Shown in pieces: positions 35,106 through 46,775 of a DNA stretch of 64,000 bases. Positions within the stretch are counted from its first letter, which is position 1. The number at the start of each line of letters is the position of its first letter. The notes under the pieces are model-generated. The model was not told the origin of the DNA. It saw only the letters and a program-made list of their open reading frames with translations, and made no database searches. Both the position numbers and the translations under genes were made by a program. The stretch is taken from positions 1,337,265 through 1,401,264 of the forward strand of contig RDEW01000003.1 in assembly GCA_011109175.1 (NCBI GenBank), read 5' to 3'. The DNA comes from Dicyema japonicum (Eukaryota; Dicyemida; Rhombozoa; Dicyemidae).

Positions 35106-35700
35106 ACAGCCTTTTTTACGGAGCAGTGGTAACAGTCCAGAATCTTAAATTTTTTTGTTTGTTATATTGAGATACTTTTAGTATACAAACAGCAAAAGTG
35201 TCCATAATTTAAGCTGTGATTTCATACCTTTGTTAATATTAGACAAGAATTTAGAATTCTTTGATTTGTCTGGATCTCAATTAATTATAAATTATTAAAC
35301 CCGTATTTAACCAATTGACTTTTAGATAGCTATTCAAAAGAGGAATTCAGCAGTTTAGTTTTCTAAAAATTTCGCAATTTTTCTAAATATTGACAAAGTC
35401 ATATAATTATTATTTATTACAGATTGAATCAAATTTTTTGATCCATAATTTGGTCAATGCTATTTTTTATTTTGAGCATAAAGATGAGCTTATTTGTTAT
35501 ACATTAAATAATATTCGTGAATGTGATTCTGAAATTCGATTTACTTTATAAACTATTTTTGAGGTAGTTGGTAAGTTTACTACAGTTTATTTGTCGGTTG
35601 TTGACAACATCAAAAAATCCTAATGTAATTCGAGAAATTATGTAATTTTGTTAGTAAATTTTGTAGGTATTGTCTGGACTCCAAAATAAGTGATGAGCAC
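35106..35700 (+). pseudogene. LRR-family gene fragment (plus-strand copy)
   Basis: DNA-level match to the reverse complement of about 39780-40200: the stretches around AAGAATTTAGAATTCTTTGATTTG and CATAAAGATGAG(C/T)TTATTTG occur in both. It includes a 25-nt intron at the same site (beginning GTCATATAATT, near 35399) as the 24-nt one in the minus-strand gene. The frame is interrupted, so it is probably a decayed paralogue. Confidence 0.6.
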
Positions 35701-37235
35701 ATTTCTCAATCTTATCGATGGTTAGAAATTATGTAAATATAGCTTTATTTATAAAGCCTTACTTGTTGTTTTAAAAACTTATTGTTGTGATTATAAGGTA
35801 ATTACATTTATATGTTTTAAGTTTTCATAAAGGATGATTAAAACAAAATCTTCATCAGAGGTAATGAAGTCTCCTACCATACAGCCAAAGCACAAACCAG
35901 GAGACCTCGAAGACAATCCACCTGTGCATCGGTTGTCTTCAAATAGAACTGCAAGACGGGGGCCATGTGCTGAAGGAATCGTAGAAATCGATTTATTGGA
36001 GTCTCATTCTCAGACGTGAATCTCAAAAAGACCACAATAATAATCTCTTGTAACTGAGACGATGACAGAACGCACATGAGTCTATTATAAAGCATAAAAT
36101 AACTTTAATGAGTTCAACTCGAAGTGAGGCTTTCCACGGTGGGAAGTTTATTAGCAGCGTACCTTTTGATCGTCTCATGGGCTTCTGAAATGAAATGAGA
36201 AACGTAATCTGTTATTTCACTTTCTTCCTCATCACTATCTTCACTTTTTTCGATTTAAATCCTCCATCGAAAAGATGAATTCAGCTCATCCCCTAAGTTT
36301 TTGTAAAAGTAAGCAAACTCAGAAATGCACACACTATTATATTGGAAGTATATAAATTTGTCGAAAGATTATATTAATTAGTTAACATGATCTTCGATTA
36401 AAATACTTGGTGTTCAAAGTGTATAGCGAGATACTGACTTTTCTCCTTCGACTATGGACCTCCGTGTTCATCGGGAAATGATTCTGAATTTCGTATCACC
36501 CTTATGAATAAATTTTTGCCACGTCAATGATTAATCGTTTCCATAATAGCTATAGATTGTAATGCTATAATTAATTTGTATTTTTATTTAAATTGTTAAT
36601 GTGACCTTTTACTTTTAGTGAAGGTATACAAGATTTTCTATTTGGGAATCTTCTAGTAAGATCTCTTTAGCAGATACTTAGATTATTCCACTCCTTATTC
36701 ATCATATTGTTAATTAGAAAATTTTTTCTATACGCATTGTGATGTCGCTCAAATAACAATATAGAAAACATTTTCCTACAATTTCGGAATTCTTAGTTTG
36801 ACACTATTATGTCACATGGGCACGCGATATCTATAGGCAGCCAGTTATATTAACTTTAAACACAGATAAACTTGATTTTATTCATAAAAACCAATATTAT
36901 TTGGTTTTCCAAACGCACCTATTCCAAATGATCAAATTCGTTAAAATAATTCATATGAAAATTGGTATCACCAGGAATTCTATAAAGAAAATTTGGTATT
37001 ACCAGAAATTTTTTGAAGTCCACAAACCGTAATTATAACAGCCTTTTCATGAGAGCCATAATATTTATAATTCCGCATAGGCAGGACACACTTTATTTAA
37101 GTAAAAAAGTTAATTTTACTAATCGTAGAACCAAAAAATGATTTTCACTTTTTTTTTTCTTGTTTGTGGGTCCTTCTAGACAATCCAGTTCCTCAGTGAG
37201 TTTCCACTGATGACGGCGTCGCTCGTCAAGCTTCT
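35701..37235. other. Spacer; possible acidic exon on the minus strand near 36114-36250
   Basis: The minus frame ending at 36114 reads KSEDSDEEESEITDYVSHF and ESLTSS then a stop. It looks like a genuine coding C-terminus by composition, but I cannot connect it to upstream exons. The frame 35834-36019 is not recognised. Confidence 0.25.
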
Positions 37236-37254
37236 TCAGCATCGTAGATTCGTT

Positions 37255-37350
37255 GAATTTTTTACCAGGTGAACATCAGCGAGATTCGAACCCTTAACCA
37301 AAGCCACATTAGCCCGACACTTAACCACTATGCCATCCGGATACAAACCC
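37255..37350 (-). repeat. tRNA-derived SINE-like head
   Basis: The reverse complement contains GGATGGCATAGTGGTTAAGT (A box and D arm) and, about 35 nt later, GGGTTCGAATCTC (B box). The polymerase III promoter boxes are clear, but the T stem pairs only partly and the acceptor ends are not complementary. It is not a working tRNA, and a tRNA-derived SINE or tRNA pseudogene fits best. Confidence 0.6.
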
Positions 37351-38519
37351 TCCATATTCAAAAAACCAATCAAAATATTCAGTAGTAATTTTATACTCTT
37401 TGATAATGAAAAATGTAACCAGCAAAGGTAAGTATGTGACTTTCCGTGTTCAAAGTCTTCCACATGAATCATCCAAACATTCTTAGCTATATTTTAAAAA
37501 TACAGCAAATAAATTGTTTTTAGTGTGCTTATATAATAGTGGCTGAGCATTTCAAAAAATCAAAATCACAAGATCAGTCCATACATAATTGACGATCAGT
37601 CCAACAAAATGAATTAACATTTTACATGAAAACAGGTCAAACTCACCATTTAACAGTCTCCCGACAATAGTTAAAGTATGCTAATCTGTAAATTAGGTCA
37701 TAAATTTCTACAATATGATCTTCCTTAATACATGTAAACTGATTTGAGTCCACATCGAGCTTGATTCGTCACAGTCCCCTTTCCTCTACATCCTTTCAAA
37801 TATGGATAACCAAGACCACAATGTCAGAGGGAATCTTGTTTCAGAATTACCAAGACTTTCTTCGATGGTCCTTCGAAGAATTGAACTTTCTTGGTTCAAT
37901 CACCCCTACATTTAATGAACAGTCAGAAGGGAACCGTTTGTGTATAATTCCGTCAATTTGGGCATTTTTCAACCCATGATTCGATGATTGATATCCAGAA
38001 ATTGTTTAATAATACGTCTCCCAACAACCATACAAGAGGAATGCCTATTCTTGGAAAATTATAAAACTTTTGCAATTCTGAATGAATAATTCTCTGTATT
38101 TACAAAAATCGAGGATTATCTTTTAAACAGGCTAAATGATTCAAGAGTGTCCCACAAATTTCACCCAACTTAATCTTAGCAAATCGTCTCCATAAGCAAA
38201 ACGCGGGGTAAATTTTCTTAAGTTTTCAATTCAAGTTGAGTGGATTTGTTTAAAGGCAGAAACATCATCAAATAGTTTTTAAATCCCATGACTTTGTCAA
38301 AATTGATTGGGTAGAAATATCAGTAATTCTCTTTTTTAGAAATGAAAATTGAGTATAAATTGAAAATATTTTTAATTCTATTTAACTTATTAAGCAGAAA
38401 ATGTTAACAAAATCTGAAAATAGTATTAATTAATTATAACGAGCATTATAATTATATGAAGTATATTTCTAAAATAATACTAATTATACATCATATAATT
38501 CTATAACTTCCTGAGCTTG
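37351..38519. other. Spacer without a supported gene
   Basis: The plus frame 37761-37979 is open but unrecognised. The rest is AT-rich. Confidence 0.3.
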
Positions 38520-38720
38520 TTTATGTAAACGCTTCATATTTGAAAGTAAGCATACCTTGACGATTTTATTACGGACTTTTTTAGAGATCATCATTGGCAC
38601 ATATTTGTTTGCTATATCATTAAAAAATATTACGTGATTCTTTAATCATCCTATAGCAAATCCGCATTGCTCTAAACCATAATCTTTGGTCAAATTGTTC
38701 ATTAAAAAGTTCTACTAGGT
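38520..38720 (-). pseudogene. LRR-family N-terminal exon, second minus-strand copy
   Basis: The minus frame reads FNDIANKYVPMMISKKVRNKIV, resembling the start of the LRR gene at 40729 (MMISKRIHYEI). It is followed by a GTATGC donor-like site. No continuing exons were identified, so it is probably a fragment of a tandem paralogue. Confidence 0.4.
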
Positions 38721-39789
38721 TATCAATCGATCTTTATTAAATTGATATAATACCGATGATATTCGCAATAATCGATAAACTTGATTCCATCCTGTTAACT
38801 TATAAATTATTATAAGAATCTCCTCAGACAAACTTGAATCCTAGGAAGCTTCAATCGAATCGATCATTAAGTTGCACAAAGTATTGCATATGGTATCATA
38901 GACAATTGAGCAATAAATATGTTTGCAGTATTCCCTGTAAAATAACTCAAAATATACATTAAATAATGAACCAGCCTACTGTTCCAATCAAGATGTCGAA
39001 TTTTCTTAAATTTTGTTAGATTTTCAATAACATTAAAAACTGGATATAAAATGTATTTATTTTAACATATTCTCGAAAAAAATCTAGAATTAAATTAATC
39101 CCTCCCAACTCTACAAACAATAATATTTTTAAGGTTATCATCTATCACAAAATTAAAATAATTTTACCAAGAAGATACCAAATAAATGTCCAAGAAATAT
39201 TACAAAATGTATTATTTATCAAATCCTATTCTTATCAATGTAATCAACTATTAACTGAATTTAAATTCACAATTACCTTGAGAGTGCCATAAAATCCCAA
39301 ATAGGACATTACTTTTATTTAAATCCTCGATCGGAATATATATGGTATTAAGTGGATTTTCATAAATAATAAACGTATGAACAGGTTTATGATTGTCTGA
39401 ATAAACAATGAAATCGACAGAAACTTTAATTAGTTAGTTAAAATACATAATTTGATAAGTTCCATGGTTGTATATAGTACATCAAAAAAGCTAAATCATT
39501 CATGAACTGGAAATTATAAAATCGTGACAACCTCAGTATCTCTGCAATTATTTTTTAGAATAATTAATATCGTTTCATAAAAAGCCTAAATTACATAAAC
39601 ACCAACCATCTATATGATTTAGAAATGATTTTATTTTCGAATTTAATTATCAGACAATGCCTATAAATATACAAACACAATTACATAATTGTTTTAATAA
39701 CGTTGTGATTTTTTGATGTTCTCAACAACCGGCAAATAAACTTAAATATACTTACCAATATACTCTCAAAAATCGTTTATAAAGTGAAG

Positions 39790-40729
39790 ATCAAATTTCA
39801 GAATCACATTCACAAATATTATTTAGTGTATAACAAATAAACTCATCTTTATGCTGGAAATTAAATATAGCATTGACAAAATTATGCATCATGAAATTTG
39901 AGTCAATCTATAATAAATCATAATATATGACTTTGTTATTATTTTTGAAAAATTGCGAAATTTTATCATAACTAAACTGCTGAATTCCTCTTTTGAACAG
40001 TTCTCTAAATCAGAAATAAAATACATTTAATAATTCATAATTAATTGAGAATCCTGACAAATCAAAGAATTCTAAATTCTTGGCTATATTAACAAAGGTA
40101 TGAAATCACAGTTTAATTCGTGGACATTTTTGCTGTTTGTATACGAAAAGTATCTCAATATAACAAACGAAAAACTTTAAAGATTCTGGACTGTTCAGAC
40201 ATATGGAAAAATCTTCGAAGTTGGAAATCATAATATTGTCAAAATTAATTTTTTCGAGTTCTTTGATCAGTTTGATTGTATCGCAATATATTGTTATAGG
40301 ATAACTTATTTTTATTGGAGAATTTGAAAAAAGTTCAAGTGATCTAATTTCACTAAATCCGCTTTCAATTAGCAAATGTAATAAAATTGGGTCATCATAA
40401 TCCAAAAGTGTGAAAGAATTGACATTATTTGGAGTAAACTGCAGTGAAGGCAAGTTATCAGAAGATATTATCTTTGCTAATTTAATATTTATTAAATTTG
40501 GTAGAATTTGGCACAAATCTGCTAAATCTTTAATATCAATTTCATTTTTAGATAAATCGAGGCAATAAACGTTGTAACAAACTTCACGACATTTATTGAA
40601 TTTCGAGAAATCATCGAAAATTGATGATATCATTTGTGAATTGAAATAATCAAAATATTTTATCTCATAATGTATTCTTTTAGAAATCATCATCTTTGAC
40701 TTTGAATTTAATTTATTATATTTATTCAA
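39790..40729 (-). CDS. Leucine-rich-repeat protein, lineage-specific
   Basis: The first exon, 40729-40106, is one of the longest open frames in the window (207 codons, ATG at 40729). After MMISKRIHYEIKYFDYFNS it shows LRR text: CLDLSKNEIDIKDLADLC, LPNLINIKLAKI and IRSLELFSNSPIKIS, fitting LxxLxLSxNxI. Further exons on the same strand are suggested. One carries NLEFFDLSGFSINYELLN, followed by a 20-21-nt intron, then ELFKRGIQQFSYDKISQFF. A 24-nt intron (GTC...TAG) follows, and then FNFQHKDEFICYTLNNICECD with a stop near 39797. The splice just after 40106 is not resolved. The N-terminal segment could be an F-box-like helix, but that is speculative. The compartment is unknown; I see no signal peptide. 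Confidence 0.55.
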
Positions 40730-40889
40730 ATCAATATTTTTCGAAAATCATTTATACAAATTGAATATAAAGAGAAAATCTGCATTTAGTTACTAAACAT
40801 ATGAATTAATGAAATTTAAAAAAAACTTTATTATTTAACAAGCAATAAAAAAGTTAATATATTTTATAATCAACAATGTTCTTCGCCTG

Positions 40890-42221
40890 CCTGTTTGCCA
40901 GCCTCCTCAGGCAGGTTCAATTCTGGTTGCTAAAAACAACTCCGAGAGCGCCTTGTCCAATTGAACTTTCTGCCCACATGGCATCTTAGGGCCTGCCTCC
41001 TATACTTAGTGTCAGGCTATCTAGGGTCCGCTTTAACACAGTGGACTGTAGATAGGCCTAGAGCTTGCTATCTAACCTCACTGCTTCAGATATCCCTTGT
41101 GATATTTTGTTGCAATTCCTTTTCACGTCATTACTATAGGAATAACGAGGACCTTGACCCAAACATCTGCCCATCTCGTTCGCAAGAAAGTTATACTTTT
41201 TTTTCTCTACCTCCACAGTCTGCAAACGGTCTTGAGACGTGATGCCAACATCTATGAAAATGACTTGGTCAGACTCCTTATCGTGTACCACAATGTCCGG
41301 TTTACCAAGGTACGGATAAAACTGTCTACCTTAATTTGGACCCTGGTGTTCTCTATTACAGATTGCATTTTATGAGTCCGCAACTTCCTGGTGTGGCGAA
41401 TACCATACTTATTGCATAGTAGAAGATGAAAACTCTTTCATGAATATAGATTTTCCTCTTATACACATTACTGACCCTCTAACTCCACCTTTCCCCTCCT
41501 CAACTCTTTGAGGTCCCATTTGGGAACACGGAGTTTACTAATTAGCCTCTTTACTATAGGCGGTGCATTTCCTCTAACCCCTTTCGCTACACTACTTATG
41601 TGCCCCTCCAGTGCATCCAGCTCAGTCTGTCTCCAGGTAATCTTGGCACAGATCTGCTCCTCCATTTACTGGGTGGTCTGGGCTTGTTTGTCAATTCCTC
41701 ATAGCTGATCTGTGCTGCATACAGCACTAGATAGATGTCACCCAGTGACCCTACTGACTAGCCTCCACCGCACAAGCCACAGCCTTATTGATACAGGTAA
41801 ACACTACAACGTTAACCTTACAATGAGGGATCTTGCAAGTAAATTTACGGTTCTCAAGTAGGACATCTCCCGCTGAAGCGAGATTCCGTGCAAAGACCTC
41901 ATGAACATGCTTGAGCTGTAATGTATCACAGCTCTGGTGCTCGTGCTCTCTTCGACAGTTGTGTTCACCTGGTCCCCGATTCTTTAGACCAGTACTCTCT
42001 TTACCTACAGCCATTTTCATGAGTTCACTCACAGATATAGCAGTACTGAATCTGCAACTGCAGAGCTCAGCCATGTATGGCCAACCATTCCAGGGCATTC
42101 GAGATAGCCTGCTACGTACCTGCAGGACTATCTGCCTCGCCCGTCCTTTTGGGACATCTGCCACAACGCTCTCGGATATGGCAAGAATCACATTCATACC
42201 ATCAGGTAACGCAAGTGACAC
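40890..42221 (-). mobile_element. LINE C-terminal region (R4/Dong- or R2-like)
   Basis: On the minus strand, frames at 42221-41751, 41665-41468 and 41291-41058 succeed one another. The last includes KPDIVVHDKESDQVIFIDVG and VEVEKKKYNFLANEMGR. This is the PDIVxxDK...IDVxIP...E.EK..KY..LA.E signature that ends several LINE polyproteins. The middle frame, KITWRQTELDALEGHISSVA, matches the preceding W+xRLExxI helix. A cysteine/histidine patch (HNCRREHEHQSCDTL) may be the CCHC region. The segment is GC-richer than its surroundings. The clade assignment is tentative. Confidence 0.6.
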
Positions 42222-42739
42222 TTCTCCTTTTTTACTTTCAAAATTTTTGCCAACTCAATAATGTTTTAACGCCACCGAACAAAAGCATGTTGCATAGTTT
42301 TTTAAGGGAAAAATATTGATAAAGTTATGTAAGTTATTGATTATAATAATTCTATATAGATCAGAAAAAAGGGTATTAAAAAAATTCACCAAAAAAATGT
42401 TAGCCATTCTGTATATTTTATAAAAGAATATGAAATGATCCGCAATCTACATAAATAATCTTGTGTCGTGTACATAACGTTTGGACAATAAAATAAAACT
42501 ATTTACCTATGCCAAACGAAAGATTATTTATTTGGATTTTAAAATTGAAATCATTTATTAAAAAAATTTTTTAAAGTATCGTAATATGTCGCGAGCGCAG
42601 TGCGCACATATCGTATTTTTTTAAAATTTATATATATTTCTAATCTCTCGAAGATTTATAAATTTTTTTATTAATTATTTATAATATTTGTAATTAATTT
42701 ATTTATTTATACGTATAACCGTAATCAAATAACTGGACC
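42222..42739. other. AT-rich spacer between two LINEs
   Basis: No coding signal. Contains short runs of ATTTAT. Confidence 0.35.
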
Positions 42740-44178
42740 GTATTCAGGGGGTCAACGATGGAGATTTTTCACGTGAAATTTTAACCTACAGTTTTGACGA
42801 TCTTAAAGATACTGAAATGAAAATAATAACGGATGAAGTCATGACTGCAATCATGAAATGCAAGGCTAACGCTCCAGGACTTGACCATCTAAGCATGAGA
42901 TTGTTCAAGGAAGCCCCAGAGGCTCTATTTCCCATACTGAAGAATTAATTCAATCAAGCATTCATCATAGTCATGTCCAAAAGCTGGAAATCTTCCATTG
43001 TCAGAATGATACTGAAACCGGGAAAATCGAGGAAGGACCCTCTCAGCTATAGGCCAATAAGCCTCATCTGTTTGAACTCAAAGATGATCGAACGAATTAT
43101 TTCATAAGGCTTAACGACCACATAGAAAAGAGTGGTTTTCTCCTATCAGAAGAATGGGCTTCAAACATGGAAAATCATGCACGGACTGTATCTACCAAAT
43201 CCATTCAACGGAATTGAAAGGTCTGGAAGTCAAAAGACTAGTCAAGCTGGTATGTTTGGATCTGTCCAAAGATTTCGATAGTGTGTGGTATGAAGCACTT
43301 CTATCAAGGCTAGCAGTTGCTCAATACAATAGAAACTTCTCATATGGAAAGGGATTTCCTAACAGGACGGATTTCCCAAGTACGTGTTGGAGCACATATG
43401 TCGAAAGACATCATACTGAAGAGGGGAGTTCCTCAGGGTTCCGTCCTGAGCCCTCTGCTATTCAACATATTCCTATCAGATTTTCCAACTCAACTGGATA
43501 TAAACACAAGACTAATGATATTCGCTGATAATATTCTGATCACAAATACATCTGGGAAAATCAACTCTTTCGGAAAAAAGATCATGTCATTCATTGGACA
43601 AGTTCAGGACTAATGCACAAAAAGTGGGATTAGATTGTCTACGGAGAAATCCAGCTCTTTACGAGTAAGTCGCCTAAGGAAGCATCAGAACCAACATTAC
43701 TCATTAGAGATTCCTAATGTAAACTCAATGCGCTATCCTGGGATAGCAATCGATGGGAATGGTTCCTTTATGGTGGACATAAGACGGAGAAGGAAGAAGG
43801 CGCTTCAAGCACTCTTATGCACGAGAAAGTTGTTTGTAAGCCTGGAAATTTTCTTGTTCATCTTCATGAGGCTCATTCTACCGGAACTGCTATATGGATG
43901 CGAAGCATGGTTGTTCTCTTGCCAAAAAAAGAATAATGTTTCTCATGGAAAACCAGAAGGTTGGCAATAAAGTTGGCTTTGGAAAAATGGCTCTGGGATG
44001 CTCTCAGTCCTGAAAGAAACATGATTCTAACACCTGTTAAAAACATCGTAAAGAAAAGAATCAATGGGATCCGACAATAGAAGATAACTAAATGGAGTGT
44101 GGATACATCGAAGTGTACAGGCCGCATAGGCGGACACGTTTAAATATCCTAAAAATAACTCCTTACTTACTTACTCTG
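42740..44178 (+). mobile_element. Jockey-like LINE reverse transcriptase, inactive
   Basis: Broken plus frames give the reverse-transcriptase blocks in order: ITDEVMTAIMKCKANAPGLD, YRPISLICLNSKMIERII, GFKHGKSCTDCIYQIHS, LDLSKDFDSVWYEALL, RGVPQGSVLSPLLFNIFLSD, and RLMIFADNILIT where the second catalytic aspartate is asparagine (FADN, codons 43521-43532). SMRYPGIAIDGN and LILPELLYGCEAW follow. The 3' end has a CTTA tail, TTACTTACTTACT, at about 44164-44176. Frameshifts and the D-to-N change make it non-functional. Confidence 0.85.
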
Positions 44179-44639
44179 GAATAAATTTTGTTTTCGGTTT
44201 TTTTTCCTCATGTTTTGTCTAGTTCAATGAATGATCCTAAATGCTACATTAAAGACGACTCTGCTTATAACCAAATTAAAAATATTCTTGAAGGTATATT
44301 GATATATATAAAGAAGGCAAAGAGCTTAATGACATTGATCGCTTTAAAAAACAAAGACTCAGCAAAAAAGTATAATTATTTATACTACTCGATGGATCTT
44401 TATGAATTAGACTGAGTGCATTCTCGAAGCAGTATACTGGTATAATTTATCAGTGCATTCGTTAACTGGTATTTTAAATTATATAAAAGTAAAGATGAAA
44501 CACTTTTTTGGAGACATCGAGGAATTCCTGTTTTTAACACAAGGGTACCTTCACAGATAGTCCAATGTGTTGAAGATTAAACTATTATTCATCCAATTTT
44601 AATGTGGAAGACAGTTTTCAATCATCTATTGTTTTAAAA
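44179..44639. other. Region with one unrecognised frame
   Basis: The plus frame 44188-44415 (…NDPKCYIKDDSAYNQIKN…) is lysine-rich and helical in appearance. I recognise no family, and it may belong to a disrupted element. Confidence 0.3.
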
Positions 44640-45110
44640 TTTTCATTTAATTATAGATAAATTTAATTTTCATCCTGTGAATAAAGATGGTGGATATTAT
44701 CGAAGAATGGATAAAAAGATTTTTGTGCATCACTTTGAGGCACCATCACTTATAGTGACATAATGATCATGCTACTGTTGATGGAATAAAGAAGGCAAGT
44801 TTCGACGTGCTTGGGGAAAAAAAAGAAAAAATAATCCATGACATCAACTTTTATAGTTTATCATTAAAATCTATCTGTCAGAAGTTAAAGAGTCAAAAAC
44901 ATATTTGAAGAAATGAAATAAAAACTTACTAACAAACCAAATCTTACTTTTATCTGGAAAAGCAGAAAAGTGACAAATTGGTCATACACCGTCCATTCTG
45001 AATGCGTTGCTATTCCCTTTCAGGATGGATAGAGCGAATGCTAGCATCCAAAACAGGTCACAAGTTGTCATAATAATTTTTCTTTTGTGTTTAGATTTGC
45101 TTAGAAATTA
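44640..45110 (+). mobile_element. FLYWCH/MULE-related repeat, diverged third copy
   Basis: It begins with FHPVNKDGGYYRRMDKKIF and a DHATVDG end, laid out like a FLYWCH zinc finger with its H-x-H end degraded. It then matches 29340-29870 and 62990-63450 at DNA level: CATCAACTTTTATAGTT, CTATTCCCTTTCAGGATGGATAGAGCGAATGCT and AACAGGTC.CAA. Relative to those copies it has lost one internal block after GCGAATGCT. Confidence 0.45.
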
Positions 45111-45234
45111 AAAATCAGAAAAAGAATAGGTTTCCTTTCACCCTGATTACTCTTCTGATGAAAATGTGCAAATTAAAAATCAGAAAAAGGGTTTTTTAAT
45201 AGGTCTCCTTTCACCCTGATCACTCTTCTGATGA
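45105..45234 (+). repeat. Tandem duplication, 65-nt period
   Basis: AAATTAAAAATCAGAAAAAG and the following CTTTCACCCTGAT.ACTCTTCTGATGAA occur at 45105 and 45170. The second unit has a small insertion. Confidence 0.7.
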
Positions 45235-45470
45235 AGATTACATTATGAAAACTATTCCGCTATAGAATAAAGTGATATCCGCACCGGTAGGACGTAGGAC
45301 AAAAATAAAAAAGGGCGGACCTACTTCTCCACTTCTCTTCCAAAGCGGCAGCCTGTAATGAAGTATTGGAAGACTGATTTGGTCGACACATTCAGATGTT
45401 TTCCCTTTAGTTCCTTCCTTTGATTAGTTAGTTATGACTGTTTGTGCTGGGTTTACCATTGTAATCTTGG
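45175..45470 (+). repeat. Dispersed repeat R2, copy 2
   Basis: The best-preserved R2 copy together with 13313-13612 (inverted). It includes GATTACATTATGAAAACTAT, CCTGTAATGAAGTATTGGAA and TGTGCTGGGTTTACCATTGT. Confidence 0.6.
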
Positions 45471-46599
45471 TGTTGAAAATAATTTGTCTAAATATATTTA
45501 TTAATTCTTAATTATATTAATTTACTTCATCGTTTATAATGACAAGTTAATGCTAAAAGTGAAGATTATGAGTTCACAATGTGGATTGCGAGATCAACGA
45601 TAAAGTTTCAGCAATTATGAGTGATTTAATATTCGTGAGCTATTATGAGGATAGAAGAGTATGAAAGATTTGACTTTAGATTAACAATGATTTGTCACTA
45701 TATATAAAATTTCTCTCATTCATGAATGTACTTAAATAACTTTTATTTTAGCAATAATTTTAAATGAATGGGTTAACGTGACTCATAAAATTAGCGATTA
45801 TTGTCAATGCAGAGTATTCGGCTTACTGCATACGGAGAGATTCGTCGTAACAACGTGGAACTTCATATTTCAACTTTTAAGAAACGACGCAAATTTTTTT
45901 GGAAAATGTTTATTTTATCTAATTTCAGACAGTGAATTTGCGTGTTAACATTTAAAATCCGCATATATAGTAATGAACAAATCTTATAAATATTTGATAC
46001 GATTCCTTCCATTTATCGCTAAATTTGTAGTATGTATTTGGTGGTAACATGCATTAAATACAAATTTAGAGAAGATAATTCAGATGAGAATATAATTTTT
46101 CATAGTTTTGTAGATTTTTTCAATTTTTACTAATCCACTTTTTTGAGTTAATTCAATTTATTAAAATTAAGCAGTTAAAACAGCACTTAATCAAAGGAAA
46201 TTGAATCGGCAGGCTGTTTCTTTGAAAATAGCTATCGAGACGTTTTTGAACCTTTACAGTCTCTTGTGGTTCTTCGGTGATGAACCGTCTCCTTGTGGGC
46301 CAAGGATTTCTGACGTCTCAGCATTAAATTGGACAAACAAATGATCTTACAAAATGATTCAGTACTTCCTTCTCTTATGACCCTCGAACTGGTTAAAAGT
46401 ATGACCTATGCAAGAGACTGAAGTACCAAACATTTCTGAGAGTATTTACAACTTCTTAAAAAGAATTGCAAGGCATCTTAATTTTTATGATAAAAACGAA
46501 TATCCTATTAATTTTTTATGATAAATTATGTGACTAACTAAAAGCTATAGCATTTCCAATCATTCAAAATTGAATAGTGCCAAAATAGAGTGCTTCCAA
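45471..46599. other. Spacer without a supported gene
   Basis: AT-rich. No frame or RNA recognised. Confidence 0.3.
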
Positions 46600-46775
46600 A
46601 GGCATACAAGTCCATTCAAAACTTGCATAAAAGGCAAAATACGCCCAGTTCTGAAAACCCACCGGCGGAGTTGAGAATGATCCTTTTTAATCCTACCCTG
46701 GATTGAGCCCTACCTGAGATTGGAAACGTCACTAAACTAGAAGAGGGAAAAGAAGTACAAAAGAAACAAACAGAA
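46600..46775 (+). repeat. Dispersed repeat R1, copy 3 (weak)
   Basis: It shares GATCCTTTTT, a CCTG..TTGAGC/CACTGGGC-like block, ACCTGAGA/ACCTAGAC, and an AGAAGAGGGAAAAG-type end with 10407-10612. The alignment is patchy. Confidence 0.35.

Noticed and set aside
41911-42261. Plus-strand ORF of 116 codons
   Set aside because: It is the antisense shadow of the minus-strand LINE frames, which carry the recognisable motifs nearby.
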